A stretch of DNA of 39,744 nt from Myxococcaceae bacterium (lineage in GTDB: Bacteria > Myxococcota > Myxococcia > Myxococcales > Myxococcaceae). Of the stretch, positions 7,863 to 19,074 are shown piece by piece. The number at the start of each line of letters is the position of its first letter. Positions within the stretch are counted from its first letter, which is position 1. Under the pieces are notes generated by a model. It saw only the letters and a program-made list of their open reading frames with translations. It did not search any database and was not told where the DNA came from. The DNA is taken from positions 1 through 39,744 of the forward strand of contig JALOQF010000066.1 in NCBI GenBank assembly GCA_025459425.1, read 5' to 3'. Position numbers and translations under genes: made by a program.

Positions 7863-9902
7863 CTACTTCACCACCGCGCCGTCGGCGTCGAGCACCGTCA
7901 CGGGCCCGAGGTTGAGCGCGCGGACGCCGGCTTCGATCTTCGCGCGGTCACCGACGACGACCCACACGAGGCTCTGGGGCTTGAGCACCTTTCGCGCGGC
8001 TGCGTCGTAGTCTTCCCGCTTCAGCGAGCGCACCTTCGACGCCCACGTCTGGAAGTAGTCGTCCGCCAGGCCGTAGGTGATGACCTGGCCCATCGCGCCC
8101 TGCACCGCGCCGTTGGTCTCCCACGCGCCCGGCAGCTTCAGCACGCGGTCCGCCTGAATTCGCTCGAACTCCTCGGCGGTGGTGGGGCGCTTGCCGACGA
8201 ACTCGGTGAGCTCCTTCTGAATCTCGGCGAGCGATTCCTTCGTCTTGTCGGTCTGCACCGGCGCCGAGATGCCGAAGAAGCGCTGCCCGCGCGCGTCACC
8301 GAAGAAGGTGCGCACGCCGTAGCTCCAGTGCTTGTCCTCGCGCAGGTTCATGTTGAGGCGCGAGTTGAAGTCGCCGCCCAGCACGGTGTTCATGCCGAGA
8401 ATCGCGGGCTCGTCGGGGTTGTTGGTGGGCGGCGCCGGGTGCCCGACGAGAATGACGCTCTGCTGGCTGCCCGGCCGGTCGACGAGCCACACGGTGGGCT
8501 TGTCGGCGAGCTTCACCTCGGGCACCTGCACGCGCGGCGCGGCGCCGGCCGTCCAGCCCGCGAAGGCCTTCTCGAGCTTCGGGAGCAACTCGGCCATCGT
8601 GACGTCACCCACCACGCCCAGCGTCGCGCTGCCGGGCTTGAGGCGCGCCTTCGCCCACGCCACCACGTCGTCCCGGGTCAGCTTGCCGACGGAGGCCTCG
8701 GTGCCCGACCCCGGCAGCGCGTACGGGTGGCCTTCACCGAAGAGCAGCCTCGGCGCCAGCCGCGAGGCGATGCCGCCGGGTGAGTTCTTCTCCTGCTTGA
8801 TGCCGGCGAGGCGCTGGTTCTTGAGGCGCTCGAAGTCGGCGGCGGGGAAGGTGGGCTTCAGCACCACGTCGGCCATGAGCGCGAGCGAGGGGTCGACGTT
8901 CGCCTTGAGGGACGTCATCGAGACGACCGACACGTCCTGGCCGGCGCCGGTGGACAACGTCGAGCCCAGCCGCTGCAGGGCCTCGGAGAGCTGAATGGCG
9001 TCGCGGTTTCCGGCGCCCTCGTCGAGCAGATCCATCGCGAGGCTGGCGAGGCCAGCCGTCTGGGCCGTATCGGTCGACGTGCCGCCCTCGAGGCGCAGCC
9101 GCAGGTCGAGCACGGGCACGCCCTTGCGTTCGGCGAGCACCACCGTGAGGCCGTTCTTGAGCGTCGCGCGCTGGAGCGAGGGGAACGTCACCTCGGGCGG
9201 CGGGCCCAGGGCCGGCAGCTTCGAGCGGTCGACGCCTTCCTTCGCGTTGGTGAAGGTGCCGAAGGGCCGCACCACGAGGTCGAGGCGGGGCGCGCCGAGC
9301 CATTCCTTCGCGGCGGCCTGCACCTGCTTGGGCGTGGCGGTCTCGAGCGTGCGCAGCGAGTCCTTCCAGGCGTCGGGGCGGCCCAGGTACACCTGACTCT
9401 CGGCCAGCACGTCGCTCTTGCCGCCGAAGCCGCCGATGCGCTCGAGCCCACGAATGAAGCCGGCGACCCACTGGGTCCGCAGCCGCGCGAGCTCGTCGTC
9501 GGTGGGCCCCTTGTCGAGGAAACGCTTCAGCTCCTCGTCGAGCGCCTGCTCGACCTTCGCCAGCTCGACGCCCGGCTTCACCGTCGCGGTGATGATGGCC
9601 TGGCCCGCGAGCTCACCGTCCCAGATGCCGGCCGAGACGTCGGTGGCGATCTGATCGGTGTACACGAGGCGCTTGAAGAGGCGGCTCGTCTTGCCCTGCG
9701 CGAGCACGGCGGTGGCGATGTTGAGCAGGTCGTTGTCGGCACTGGTGAGCGAGGGCGTCACCCAGAAACGGTACAGGCGCGTCTGGGGGACACGGTCTTC
9801 GAGCTCCTTGCGCACGTTCGCGGTGAGCTTCTCGGCCCAGGGCCCCTTGCGCGGCACCGGCGGCCCCGCGGGAATGTGGCCGAAGTACGTCTTCACCTTC
9901 TC
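7863..9902 (-). pseudogene. M16 (insulinase-type) metallopeptidase, 3' portion after a frame break
   Basis: This is the downstream part of a split M16 gene. From GAG-AAG-GTG at 9902-9894 the frame encodes EKVKTYFGHIPAGPPVPR, the end of the first M16 core domain. It then runs through the inactive M16 middle domain (VTPSLTSADNDLLNIA, LAQGKTSRLFKRLV) and a second M16 repeat (LKNGLTVVLAERKGVPV, FGEGHPYALPGSG, WSYGVRTFFGD) to a stop at 7863. The second repeat lacks an HxxEH site, as is normal for the C-terminal half of two-domain M16 proteins. A GTG at 9896 could in principle start a 677-residue product, but it would lack a signal peptide and active site. If intact, the full protein would be periplasmic. 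Confidence 0.85.
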
Positions 9903-10518
9903 CCTGCACGTCCTTGAGCGAGGCGGCGTCGAGGTCTTCCATGCTGCCGAGCACGGTGCCGCGCGGGTACGCGTACGGGTGGTGCGAGGGGAAGAGCACC
10001 TTGTTGGCCTCGTTGAAGACCTGGCCGTAGGGCTGGTTCTCGCTCTGGCGCTTCTCGTTCTGCACGACGCCGCGCTGCTCGTCGAGGCGGGCCTGGTCGA
10101 TGACGCCCAGCAGGTGGCCCATGCGGTCGGACTCGAGGAAGAGCACGCGGTCGAGCCCGCTCACCGGCACGTTCTGGAAGTAGTTGGTGCGGTCGCGGTT
10201 GGTGGTGCCGTTCAAGTCGGTGGCGCCCATGGCGCCGAGCGCCTTGAAGTAGTCGGTGTTGAAGTGCTCCGAGCCGTTGAACATGAGGTGCTCGAAGAGG
10301 TGCGCGAAGCCGCTCTTGCCGGGCACCTCGTCCTTCGAGCCGACGTGGTACCAGACGTTGACGGCGACGATGGGCGCCTTCTTGTCCTCGTGGACGATGA
10401 GCGTCAGCCCGTTGTCGAGGACGAACTTCTGGAAGGGCACGTCGATGCTCTGCGCGAGCGACGGGGCCTTCGACGGAGCCTGGGACAGCACCACTGCAGC
10501 GAGCGCGAGTGCGAACAT
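9613..10518 (-). pseudogene. M16 metallopeptidase, 5' portion with active site, truncated by a deletion
   Basis: The gene starts at the ATG at 10518 with a signal peptide (MFALALAAVVLSQA). The first M16 domain follows: inverted zinc motif HLFEH (H73, E76, H77) and the third ligand E155 in QNEKRQSE, then YAYPRGTVLGSMEDLDAASLKDVQ. Homology stops at residue 205 (9904). About 26 residues expected in this family (the conserved YYxPNNAxLVxAGD strand) are absent, and the rest of the domain continues in another frame from 9902. The frame left open runs as unrelated sequence to 9613. Length arithmetic requires a loss of 3n-1 bases, roughly 77-83. It is either a true pseudogene or an assembly gap. Confidence 0.85.
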
Positions 10519-10560
10519 GGGCCGAGGGCATAGCGCTGCTCCGAGACCGGTGCCGCTGCT

Positions 10561-10875
10561 TCGTGACGTGGCGACCCCACCGCTCGGGGTATCCAGCCTC
10601 GCGTGGATGGCGCAGGGTGAGCACGCCGAGACGGCCCCGGTGAACGCGGGAGCGCGCAAGCTGGCCCGGCCTTTTCGAAACGAATGACGAGTTCGCGCAG
10701 CGGCCTCGCCGCCCTCGTCACCGGACGCCCGATGAACGGGTCCACGGGCGAGCGTGTTCACCGCATCGACGAAGGCTTGCGCCGCCTCGGTCGGGTCGAC
10801 CGCGCTGTTCTGCGAGAGGAAGTCAGAGAGACGGTCGAGGTCGTCGAGTGCACGTGACGAATGCACGACCTTCAC
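10561..10875 (-). pseudogene. ParE/RelE-type toxin remnant with two frameshifts
   Basis: A GTG at 10875 overlaps the antitoxin stop (GTGA), the usual toxin position. The ParE/RelE-like sequence is spread over three frames: KVVHSSRALDDLDRLSDFL and AAQAFVDAVNTLAR in the first, PFIGRPVTRAARPLRELVIRF in the second (shift near 10740), and GRLGVLTLRHPREAGYPERW in the third (shift near 10645). The order and the final LRHxREAGY motif match this family, which normally has about 95-105 residues. Each break can be explained by a single-base indel. No stop occurs in the expected place, and the remnant runs toward the M16 gene. As read, no functional toxin can be made. Confidence 0.82.
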
Positions 10876-11165
10876 CTTCGAGCTCGTCGGACCGGCGCTG
10901 GGCGGCGAAAGGCCTGCCCCTGCACCTTCGCGCGCAGCCACTCGTGCACGTCGTCTGCCGCGAAGACCTCGTCACCCGCGTCCATCGTGACCGCCGCCGC
11001 CTCGGCCGCATCGATGAAGGCAAGACGCGCCTCTTCTCGTTCGAGCCGCTCCGCCACGGCGTCGATGATCCACGCGTGGGGGCTCTGACCCGTCTTCCGA
11101 GCCAGCACCGTCAGTCTTCGCTTCAACTTCGTCGGCAGCTCCAGGGTCGTGACGGTCGTCGTCAT
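10872..11165 (-). CDS. Ribbon-helix-helix (CopG-like) antitoxin of a type II TA module
   Basis: The 97-residue protein starts at the ATG at 11165 (MTTTVTTLELPTKLKRRL). Its N-terminus has the ribbon-helix-helix pattern: a short strand (TTLELP), helix (KLKRRLTVLARKTG), turn (QSP) and second helix (HAWIIDAVAERLEREEARL). The C-terminal part (VFAADDVHEWLRAKVQG, then an Arg/Pro tail) resembles the toxin-binding region of RHH antitoxins paired with ParE. By family it would bind its own promoter and neutralise the toxin. The frame is intact, while the partner toxin, starting within the overlapping GTGA, is frameshifted. It may persist as an anti-addiction or regulatory protein. Confidence 0.85.
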   Translation of the reverse strand: MTTTVTTLELPTKLKRRLTVLARKTGQSPHAWIIDAVAERLEREEARLAFIDAAEAAAVTMDAGDEVFAADDVHEWLRAKVQGQAFRRPAPVRRARR

Positions 11166-11204
11166 TCCGTGAGTCCTGAAGGATGATCGAGGGAAGGACA
11201 AGGG

Positions 11205-13010
11205 TCAGGGCGCCCGACACGACGCCTGCGCCTGGTCGGCGAAGGCGCCCGCTCCCAGCGCGCGGAGCTCGGCGAGCAGGCCCTTCGCCTCGTCACACCG
11301 CTTCGCCTTCACGGCCGTCAGCGTCAGCTGCTGGAGCGCCGCCACGAGGTTGTTGGTGAGCGCCTCGCTGCCGGGCACGTCGAGGAGCCCGTGGCGAGCC
11401 TGCGTCACCAGCGCGGCCCACTGGCCGGACTTCGCGAGGCTGGCGGTGAGGTTGACCCAGCAGGGCTCGAGCACGCTGCGCCAGCGCGCGGGAGGAAGGC
11501 TCCGCCCGAGCACCGCGCGGGCCTCGTCGCAGGCGCCCGTGTTCGAGAGACCCACGGCGATGTTGAACTCACTGGCCTCGAGGTTCTGTCGCGCCACCTC
11601 GTTGCCCGGGGCGAGGGCGAGGGCGCGCCTGAAGCCAGCGGCGGCCGCGGCGAAGTCCTGCCGCTCGAACGCGTCGGCGCCCGCGGCGGCGAAGCAGTAC
11701 ACGATGGCGTCCTGCGAGCGCCACGGCTTCTCGGTGAGCCCCGACACCACGCGCTCGAGCTCGAGGCCGAGCGCCGCCGCGTCGTCACAGGCCCGCGCGG
11801 CGACGAGGCCCTCGAAGCGCACCGACTCGACCTCGTAGAGCGCGTAGCGGGCGCCCTCGTCCCGCGGGGAGAGCGCGAGCGCCTGACGCGCCGCCGCGAG
11901 GGCGAGCGACGGCTCGTTCGCCTTGCGCTTCGCCGACGACAGCGCGGTGAGGCAGGCCACGCGCTCGGCCGTGTTCCCCGACTGGCAGGTGTCGAGGCCC
12001 CCCTTGCCGCCGAGCTGCCCCTTCGCTTCGCCGACGAGGGGCCCAGCCTCGGCCAGCCCGGCGCCCTTCGCGGCCTCGGCGTGCCGCAGCGACTCGGCCC
12101 AGTCACCGCGCCGGGCCGCCTCCTGCGCGAGCGTGAGGCGGTACACGCCCACGTTGTGTCGAATGACGGCGCGGTGCTCGCCCGCCGAGTCGACGATGCG
12201 CTCGAGCAGGTGCAGCGCCTCTTCGTGACGGCCAGCCTGAGCGAGCGCCCGCGCGGTGTCGTTGAAGAGGGCGGCGCGCCAGGTGGCGAAGCGCTCCTTC
12301 GACTTGCCGGCGGCGAGCTGGGTGGCCCGGTCGATGAGCCCATCGGCGTCGGCCGAGCGCCCCTGCTGCAGGAGGAGCACCGCGCGGTTCGCGTACAGCC
12401 CGGCGATGAGCGACAGCACCGGGACTTCTTCCGCGTCGAGGATCTCCTTCTCGACGCGGGCGAGGTCTTCGCCGGGGCGCGCGACCCGCGAGAGGTACTC
12501 GGCCGACAGCATCTGCTTGCGCGGCATGCCGAAGCCCGAGCGCACCGTCGTCTGCACGTCGAAGGCGCGGCCCTTCACCACCACCTGCACCAGCGCGTGC
12601 CGCACCGAGAGCACCGCGCGAGAGGACTCCAGCAGCCCCTCGGCGGCGATGACGTAGGCCACCGACGACGACAGGCAGTTGAACTCACCGGTGCGCCAGA
12701 GGTCGGGCAGGGTGGTGGCCTCGAGGCGGTACTGGCGAAAGGCGCCGTCGTGCAACGCCTCGAGGAGCCGCGCGGCGCGCGCCTGCGGCTCGGTGAGGGC
12801 CAGCGCCGAGGTGCGCGCGGGGGTCAGCAGCGAGAGGAGCGCGTCGCGTGCGGAGCCGAGCTCGCTGTCGGGAACTCCGCTGGCGATGAGCGCGGCGTCG
12901 GTGAAGTCCACCTGGTCGAGCGCCCCGTCCTTCGCGTCGACGAGGAGCGCGGCCTCGCGTGGGGTCGGGGGAGCGAGCGCGAGCGTGAGGCTGACGAGCG
13001 TGGCGAGCAT
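11205..13010 (-). CDS. Exported transglutaminase-like/TPR protein
   Basis: The 601-residue protein starts at the ATG at 13010 with a short signal-like segment (MLATLVSLTLALA). Residues about 95-155 form a transglutaminase-like (SirB1-type) core: GEFNCLSSSVAYV (Cys112), a His at SVRHALVQV (His138) and Asp at RAFDVQTT (Asp151), in the right order for a Cys-His-Asp triad. From about residue 200 onward there are many TPR-like hairpins (FNDTARALAQAGRHEEALHL, FAAAAAGFRRALALAPGNE). The likely location is the periplasm. Substrate unknown; such domains can be proteases, cross-linkers or inactive binders. It lies 39 bases upstream of the antitoxin gene in the same direction. Confidence 0.8.
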   Translation of the reverse strand: MLATLVSLTLALAPPTPREAALLVDAKDGALDQVDFTDAALIASGVPDSELGSARDALLSLLTPARTSALALTEPQARAARLLEALHDGAFRQYRLEATTLPDLWRTGEFNCLSSSVAYVIAAEGLLESSRAVLSVRHALVQVVVKGRAFDVQTTVRSGFGMPRKQMLSAEYLSRVARPGEDLARVEKEILDAEEVPVLSLIAGLYANRAVLLLQQGRSADADGLIDRATQLAAGKSKERFATWRAALFNDTARALAQAGRHEEALHLLERIVDSAGEHRAVIRHNVGVYRLTLAQEAARRGDWAESLRHAEAAKGAGLAEAGPLVGEAKGQLGGKGGLDTCQSGNTAERVACLTALSSAKRKANEPSLALAAARQALALSPRDEGARYALYEVESVRFEGLVAARACDDAAALGLELERVVSGLTEKPWRSQDAIVYCFAAAGADAFERQDFAAAAAGFRRALALAPGNEVARQNLEASEFNIAVGLSNTGACDEARAVLGRSLPPARWRSVLEPCWVNLTASLAKSGQWAALVTQARHGLLDVPGSEALTNNLVAALQQLTLTAVKAKRCDEAKGLLAELRALGAGAFADQAQASCRAP

Positions 13011-13020
13011 GGGCGCGTCG

Positions 13021-13026
13021 AGTATC
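13021..13026 (-). promoter_or_regulatory. Candidate -10 of the transglutaminase-like gene
   Basis: GATACT on the minus strand (13026-13021) ends 10 bases before the ATG at 13010, with no ribosome-binding site between. Spacing resembles the atpH and Hsp70 candidates. No good -35 is evident. Confidence 0.3.
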
Positions 13027-13150
13027 GCCGAACGCGCCTGCGCTCGTGCTCTTCGGGCAGGGCCGTCGCCAGCCCGACTGGAGGCCGCGCCGCCTCGAAG
13101 GACCGCCAGGACACGACCGTGAACAGCCCTGTTGCAGCGGGGCCCTCCAG

Positions 13151-13214
13151 AGGACCTGCGTGGTCCTTCAAGTGAACGAAATTACTCGAGAATTGACGTC
13201 GTTTCGGCGGTCAA
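13151..13214. promoter_or_regulatory. gyrB upstream region: hairpin and TTGAC inverted repeat
   Basis: In the 272-base gap before gyrB, AGGACC (13151-13156) and GGTCCT (13162-13167) form a perfect 6-bp stem around TGCGT. About 25 bases further, TTGAC (13193-13197) and GTCAA (13210-13214) form an inverted repeat with 12 bases between. TTGACG also resembles a -35 box, but no good -10 follows at 16-18 bases. The second repeat could be an operator or part of the gyrB promoter. Confidence 0.35.
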
Positions 13215-13246
13215 AAAGCCACCGATTCCGGCCGCCGAAGTGGTAG

Positions 13247-15796
<2,550 letters not shown>

Positions 15797-15834
15797 CGAA
15801 GTGTCGACGGCCTCACGGCTTCGGGGGAACACCG

Positions 15835-16638
15835 GTGCGATTCATCGTGGTGGTGGTGCTCCTCGCGGCGATGGGCGCCGCCGCGCAGGGAAAATCGAAG
15901 AAGAGCAAGCTGACCGAGCCCGAGGCGGTGACCGACGCCGTCGTGGCCGCGCTGTCGGAGCGGGGCCTCTTCGACGTCGTCTCGGCCCGCGACCTCGCCA
16001 CGGCCCTGTCCGCGGAGCGCCAGAAGCAGCTGCTGGGCGTCTGCGAGTCGAACGCCGACGCCTGCAACAGCTCGCTCGGCGAGGTGCTCTCGGCGCCCTT
16101 CATCGTCTCGGGCCAGCTGTCGCGCATCGGCACCGCGTTTCAGCTGACGCTGCAGACGTTCGACGCGGTGAAGGGCCGGCCCGCGGGGCGGTCGAACCGG
16201 GTGGCGTCGTCGCTCGAGGCGCTGCAGCAGGTCATTCCCTACGCGGCCGCCGAGGCCACGGGCTCGCCGTTGCCGCCACCGCCGTCGCGGGTGGTGCCGG
16301 TCACGCTGCTGTCGGTGGGCGCGGTGTCGTTCATCTCGGGAGCGGTCTTCGGCGTCATCACGCTCACGCAGGAGCGGCTGCTCAACGACGAGCTCTGCCC
16401 TGGCGGCGTGCCTGAAGACGGGCGCTGCACGGGCACCGCCCTGAGCGAGCGCGCGTTCTACCTGACGCAGAACGAGGCGCTGGTGCGCCAGAAGTGGGTG
16501 AGCGCGGGGCTGATGGCTGCAGGGGCCGCGCTCACGGTGCTGGGCATCGTCCTGATGCCGCCCTTCGAGACGCCCGGCCGGGTGTCGCTGCGCGTGATGC
16601 CGACGCTCGGCGGGTTCGCCGTGACCGGAGGCTTCTGA
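15835..16638 (+). CDS. Exported/membrane protein with a TolB-like N-terminal domain
   Basis: From GTG at 15835, preceded by GGGGGA six bases away, the protein has 267 residues and starts with a signal peptide (RFIVVVVLLAAMGAAAQG). Residues about 30-150 (FDVVSARDLATALSAERQ, APFIVSGQLSRIGTAFQLTL, LQTFDAVKG) resemble the TolB-N/FlgO-like fold common in myxobacterial secreted proteins, where a named quantity is computed or sensed; no enzyme motif is visible. Two hydrophobic segments near residues 162-186 and 222-243 are probable membrane spans. A Cys-containing loop (CPGGVPEDGRC) lies between them. It follows gyrB by 38 bases and precedes a lipoprotein gene by 2 bases, so the latter two are probably co-transcribed. 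Confidence 0.7.
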   Translation: MRFIVVVVLLAAMGAAAQGKSKKSKLTEPEAVTDAVVAALSERGLFDVVSARDLATALSAERQKQLLGVCESNADACNSSLGEVLSAPFIVSGQLSRIGTAFQLTLQTFDAVKGRPAGRSNRVASSLEALQQVIPYAAAEATGSPLPPPPSRVVPVTLLSVGAVSFISGAVFGVITLTQERLLNDELCPGGVPEDGRCTGTALSERAFYLTQNEALVRQKWVSAGLMAAGAALTVLGIVLMPPFETPGRVSLRVMPTLGGFAVTGGF

Positions 16639-16640
16639 CG

Positions 16641-18992
16641 ATGCGACGCGCGCTCCTCCTGCTGTTCGTGCTCTGTGGCTGCCCGGCCGTGCTCGTCGAG
16701 CCGGGAAACGACTTTCCCTGTGACTTCTCGAAGCCGCCAGGCGAGCGCGACGCCGTCTGCTCGCCTGGTGACGTGTGCGGGGTCGACAATCGGTGCCAGC
16801 GCTACCAGTACGAAGGACCACAGTTCGAAGGCCTGCCGACGTTCCCGGTCTTCACCGCCGAGGTGGGCGCGGGCACGGTGCTGCACCCGAGGTTGGTGAA
16901 GGGCCTCGTCGACGCGGTGGTGAAGGTGCCCGACGGCGTCTTCGTTCACACCGCCGACGGCTTCTTTCAGATCGACCGACAGGGCGTGACGCCTCTGCCG
17001 CTCCTGAGCGCCGCGAGCCCGTCGGACTTCGAGGACCTCATCGCGCTGGAGCGGGTGGGGGCCGCGCTGCCGTACCAGGTCTTCGCGCGTCGACGCGGGC
17101 CCGGGGACACCGAGGTGGTGGTCTCGAGGCAGGGCCCCTCGCCCATGCTGGCGCCAGTGTCCGTCGGGCCCATGCCGCTCCGCGCGAGCCGGCTGCGTGT
17201 GCTGAGCAGCGACCGGGTCGGGGTCGTCGGGCCCCTCGGGTACGGCGTCATTCAACGAGGCCCGAACCCGACCTTCGAGCCGCGCGAGGTGTCACCGTTG
17301 CAGACCCAGGCGCTCGATGTCGTTCCGGGCCCGCGGTTCGGCGGGCGGTTGCCGGTGGTGCTGACGAGCGACGGCCTGCACGCGCAGCTCGCCGATGGCG
17401 GCTTCAGGCAGGTCGCCTCGCTGAGCTTCCCACCGGGCGTCCTCGATGCCGGTGCGCGCCTCGATGCCCAACTGTCGGCGGACGAGAGCGGCACCGTGTT
17501 GGCCATCATCACCTCGACACCTCCTCGCCTGTTGACCTTCGTGGCCTCGCGTGGCCTCGCCGACGTGGAGGTGTCGCAGCCCTGGGACACGTGCCGGCCG
17601 TGTGAGGCGGCGCCCCGCTTCGCGACGCCGGGCCTCGACGCGCTGGGCCCCTACGTCGACGTGCTGTGCGCCGAAGGCGTGACGCGCGTTCGTGGCGCGA
17701 CGCCGGGGAGCGGTCGCTGCCTCGAAGAGCCCATCGAGGCGCCCTTCGACCGCACGCAGCTCGCCGAGCGGGCCGAGCCGGGTCGGCCGCCCGTCATCGA
17801 CCGCCCCGCGCTGTCGGGCTTCGCGGCCGGTGGCCAGAACGGGCAGGTGTGGGTCGGCCGTACCATCGGGAGCGCGACGCCCCTCTTCATGGACCGGGTG
17901 CCGCTCGACGTCGGCCAGGTCGGCGCTCCAGATGGAGGCAGTCAGGTCTTCGCCCTCACGACGGCCGGGCTCTTCGACGGGCGCCCCGACCGCGGCTACC
18001 TCGTGGTGGCGCCCGACCTCACCTCGCGCCTCGTCGCCATCGTCAACGAAGGCCAGGGGTGGACCATCGGAGAGGGCGGCAACCTGGTGAAGCTGGTCGA
18101 CGTGGGGAGGCCGACGGTCGCCGCGCTCTTCGGGCCCCGCCTCGTCGACGGCCGCAGCGAGCCCGTGTCACGCCCGTTGCGGGGCGAGGCCTTCGTGGGC
18201 CTCGATGGGGGCCTCGTCTCGTTGCTCGTCGCCGCCGACGACTCGCTCTACTTCCTCCCGGCGCCCACGCCGACGGTGGCGGCGCGGCAGCTGGGCGACC
18301 TCTCGCCGGTGCTCACGCCCGAGCCGTCCTCCTTCATCCGCAGCCTCGCGCTCGAGCGGGCGCCCACTGGCTCGAACGGCGTCGACCGCATGCGCGGCTA
18401 CGTCGTCACCTCCCGCAGCGTCTTCGAGGTGAGGCTGGCAGGTGCGCCCCTGCGCTGGAGCGCGAGCCCGCTCGCCTTCTCGGGCGCCGAGCCGGTCGAG
18501 GTGTGGTTCGACAACCCGCGCGGTGGGTTGGCGCGCGTGGGCTACCGCGACGGCACCGTCTTCTCGATTCCCGGCGGCTTCCAGCTGACCGAGCCGCTGC
18601 CTGCGGCCGATGGCGGCACCCCGGTGGCGGTGCTCGACTACGAGAACCTGGGCGGCTGGCCCGTCGCGCTCACCGACGACGGCCTCTTCGTCGCGCAGTA
18701 CGACGCGCTCCCCTCGGGCCGGCTCGACAGCCGCTTCCCCGACGGAGGCGTCAACAAGCCCATGACCTGGCGCGAGGTGACGCTGCCCGACGGCTCCAGA
18801 CCCTGGCGCGACCGCGGCCGGCCCCGCTTCGGCGCCCAGCCAGCCCGGCTCTTCGTCTTCGCCGAGCCGACGACGACCGTCACCACCACCGCCGGCACGG
18901 CCTACCAACGCGTCTTCCGTCTCATCGTCTACCTGCCCACCCAGGTCATCGAGGTGGGCCGGCACGTGCGCAGCAACATCAGCGCCCTGTAG
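16641..18992 (+). CDS. Large lipoprotein, probably beta-propeller-like, of unknown function
   Basis: The 783-residue protein begins MRRALLLLFVLCGCPAV, a lipoprotein signal with cysteine at position 13 or 15. An N-terminal Cys-rich segment follows (FPCDFSKPPGERDAVCSPG, CGVDNRC), resembling the small disulfide-rich N-terminal motif seen in many myxobacterial lipoproteins. The long remainder has recurring short beta segments of the type 'VLTSDGLHA', 'VALTDDGLFVAQY' and 'ALTTAGLFDG', spaced in a way that suggests a propeller or similar repeat fold. I recognise no catalytic residues. Start ATG is 2 bases after the stop of the preceding gene, indicating an operon. It should be anchored in the cell envelope. 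Confidence 0.7.
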   Translation: MRRALLLLFVLCGCPAVLVEPGNDFPCDFSKPPGERDAVCSPGDVCGVDNRCQRYQYEGPQFEGLPTFPVFTAEVGAGTVLHPRLVKGLVDAVVKVPDGVFVHTADGFFQIDRQGVTPLPLLSAASPSDFEDLIALERVGAALPYQVFARRRGPGDTEVVVSRQGPSPMLAPVSVGPMPLRASRLRVLSSDRVGVVGPLGYGVIQRGPNPTFEPREVSPLQTQALDVVPGPRFGGRLPVVLTSDGLHAQLADGGFRQVASLSFPPGVLDAGARLDAQLSADESGTVLAIITSTPPRLLTFVASRGLADVEVSQPWDTCRPCEAAPRFATPGLDALGPYVDVLCAEGVTRVRGATPGSGRCLEEPIEAPFDRTQLAERAEPGRPPVIDRPALSGFAAGGQNGQVWVGRTIGSATPLFMDRVPLDVGQVGAPDGGSQVFALTTAGLFDGRPDRGYLVVAPDLTSRLVAIVNEGQGWTIGEGGNLVKLVDVGRPTVAALFGPRLVDGRSEPVSRPLRGEAFVGLDGGLVSLLVAADDSLYFLPAPTPTVAARQLGDLSPVLTPEPSSFIRSLALERAPTGSNGVDRMRGYVVTSRSVFEVRLAGAPLRWSASPLAFSGAEPVEVWFDNPRGGLARVGYRDGTVFSIPGGFQLTEPLPAADGGTPVAVLDYENLGGWPVALTDDGLFVAQYDALPSGRLDSRFPDGGVNKPMTWREVTLPDGSRPWRDRGRPRFGAQPARLFVFAEPTTTVTTTAGTAYQRVFRLIVYLPTQVIEVGRHVRSNISAL

Positions 18993-19074
18993 TTCCAGTG
19001 GTTTGGGCGCCAGCGCAGCCATTCGACGGGGACGGTTGGGTTGCGCCCGGGCGAAAGGTGATGATGACGAAGGC

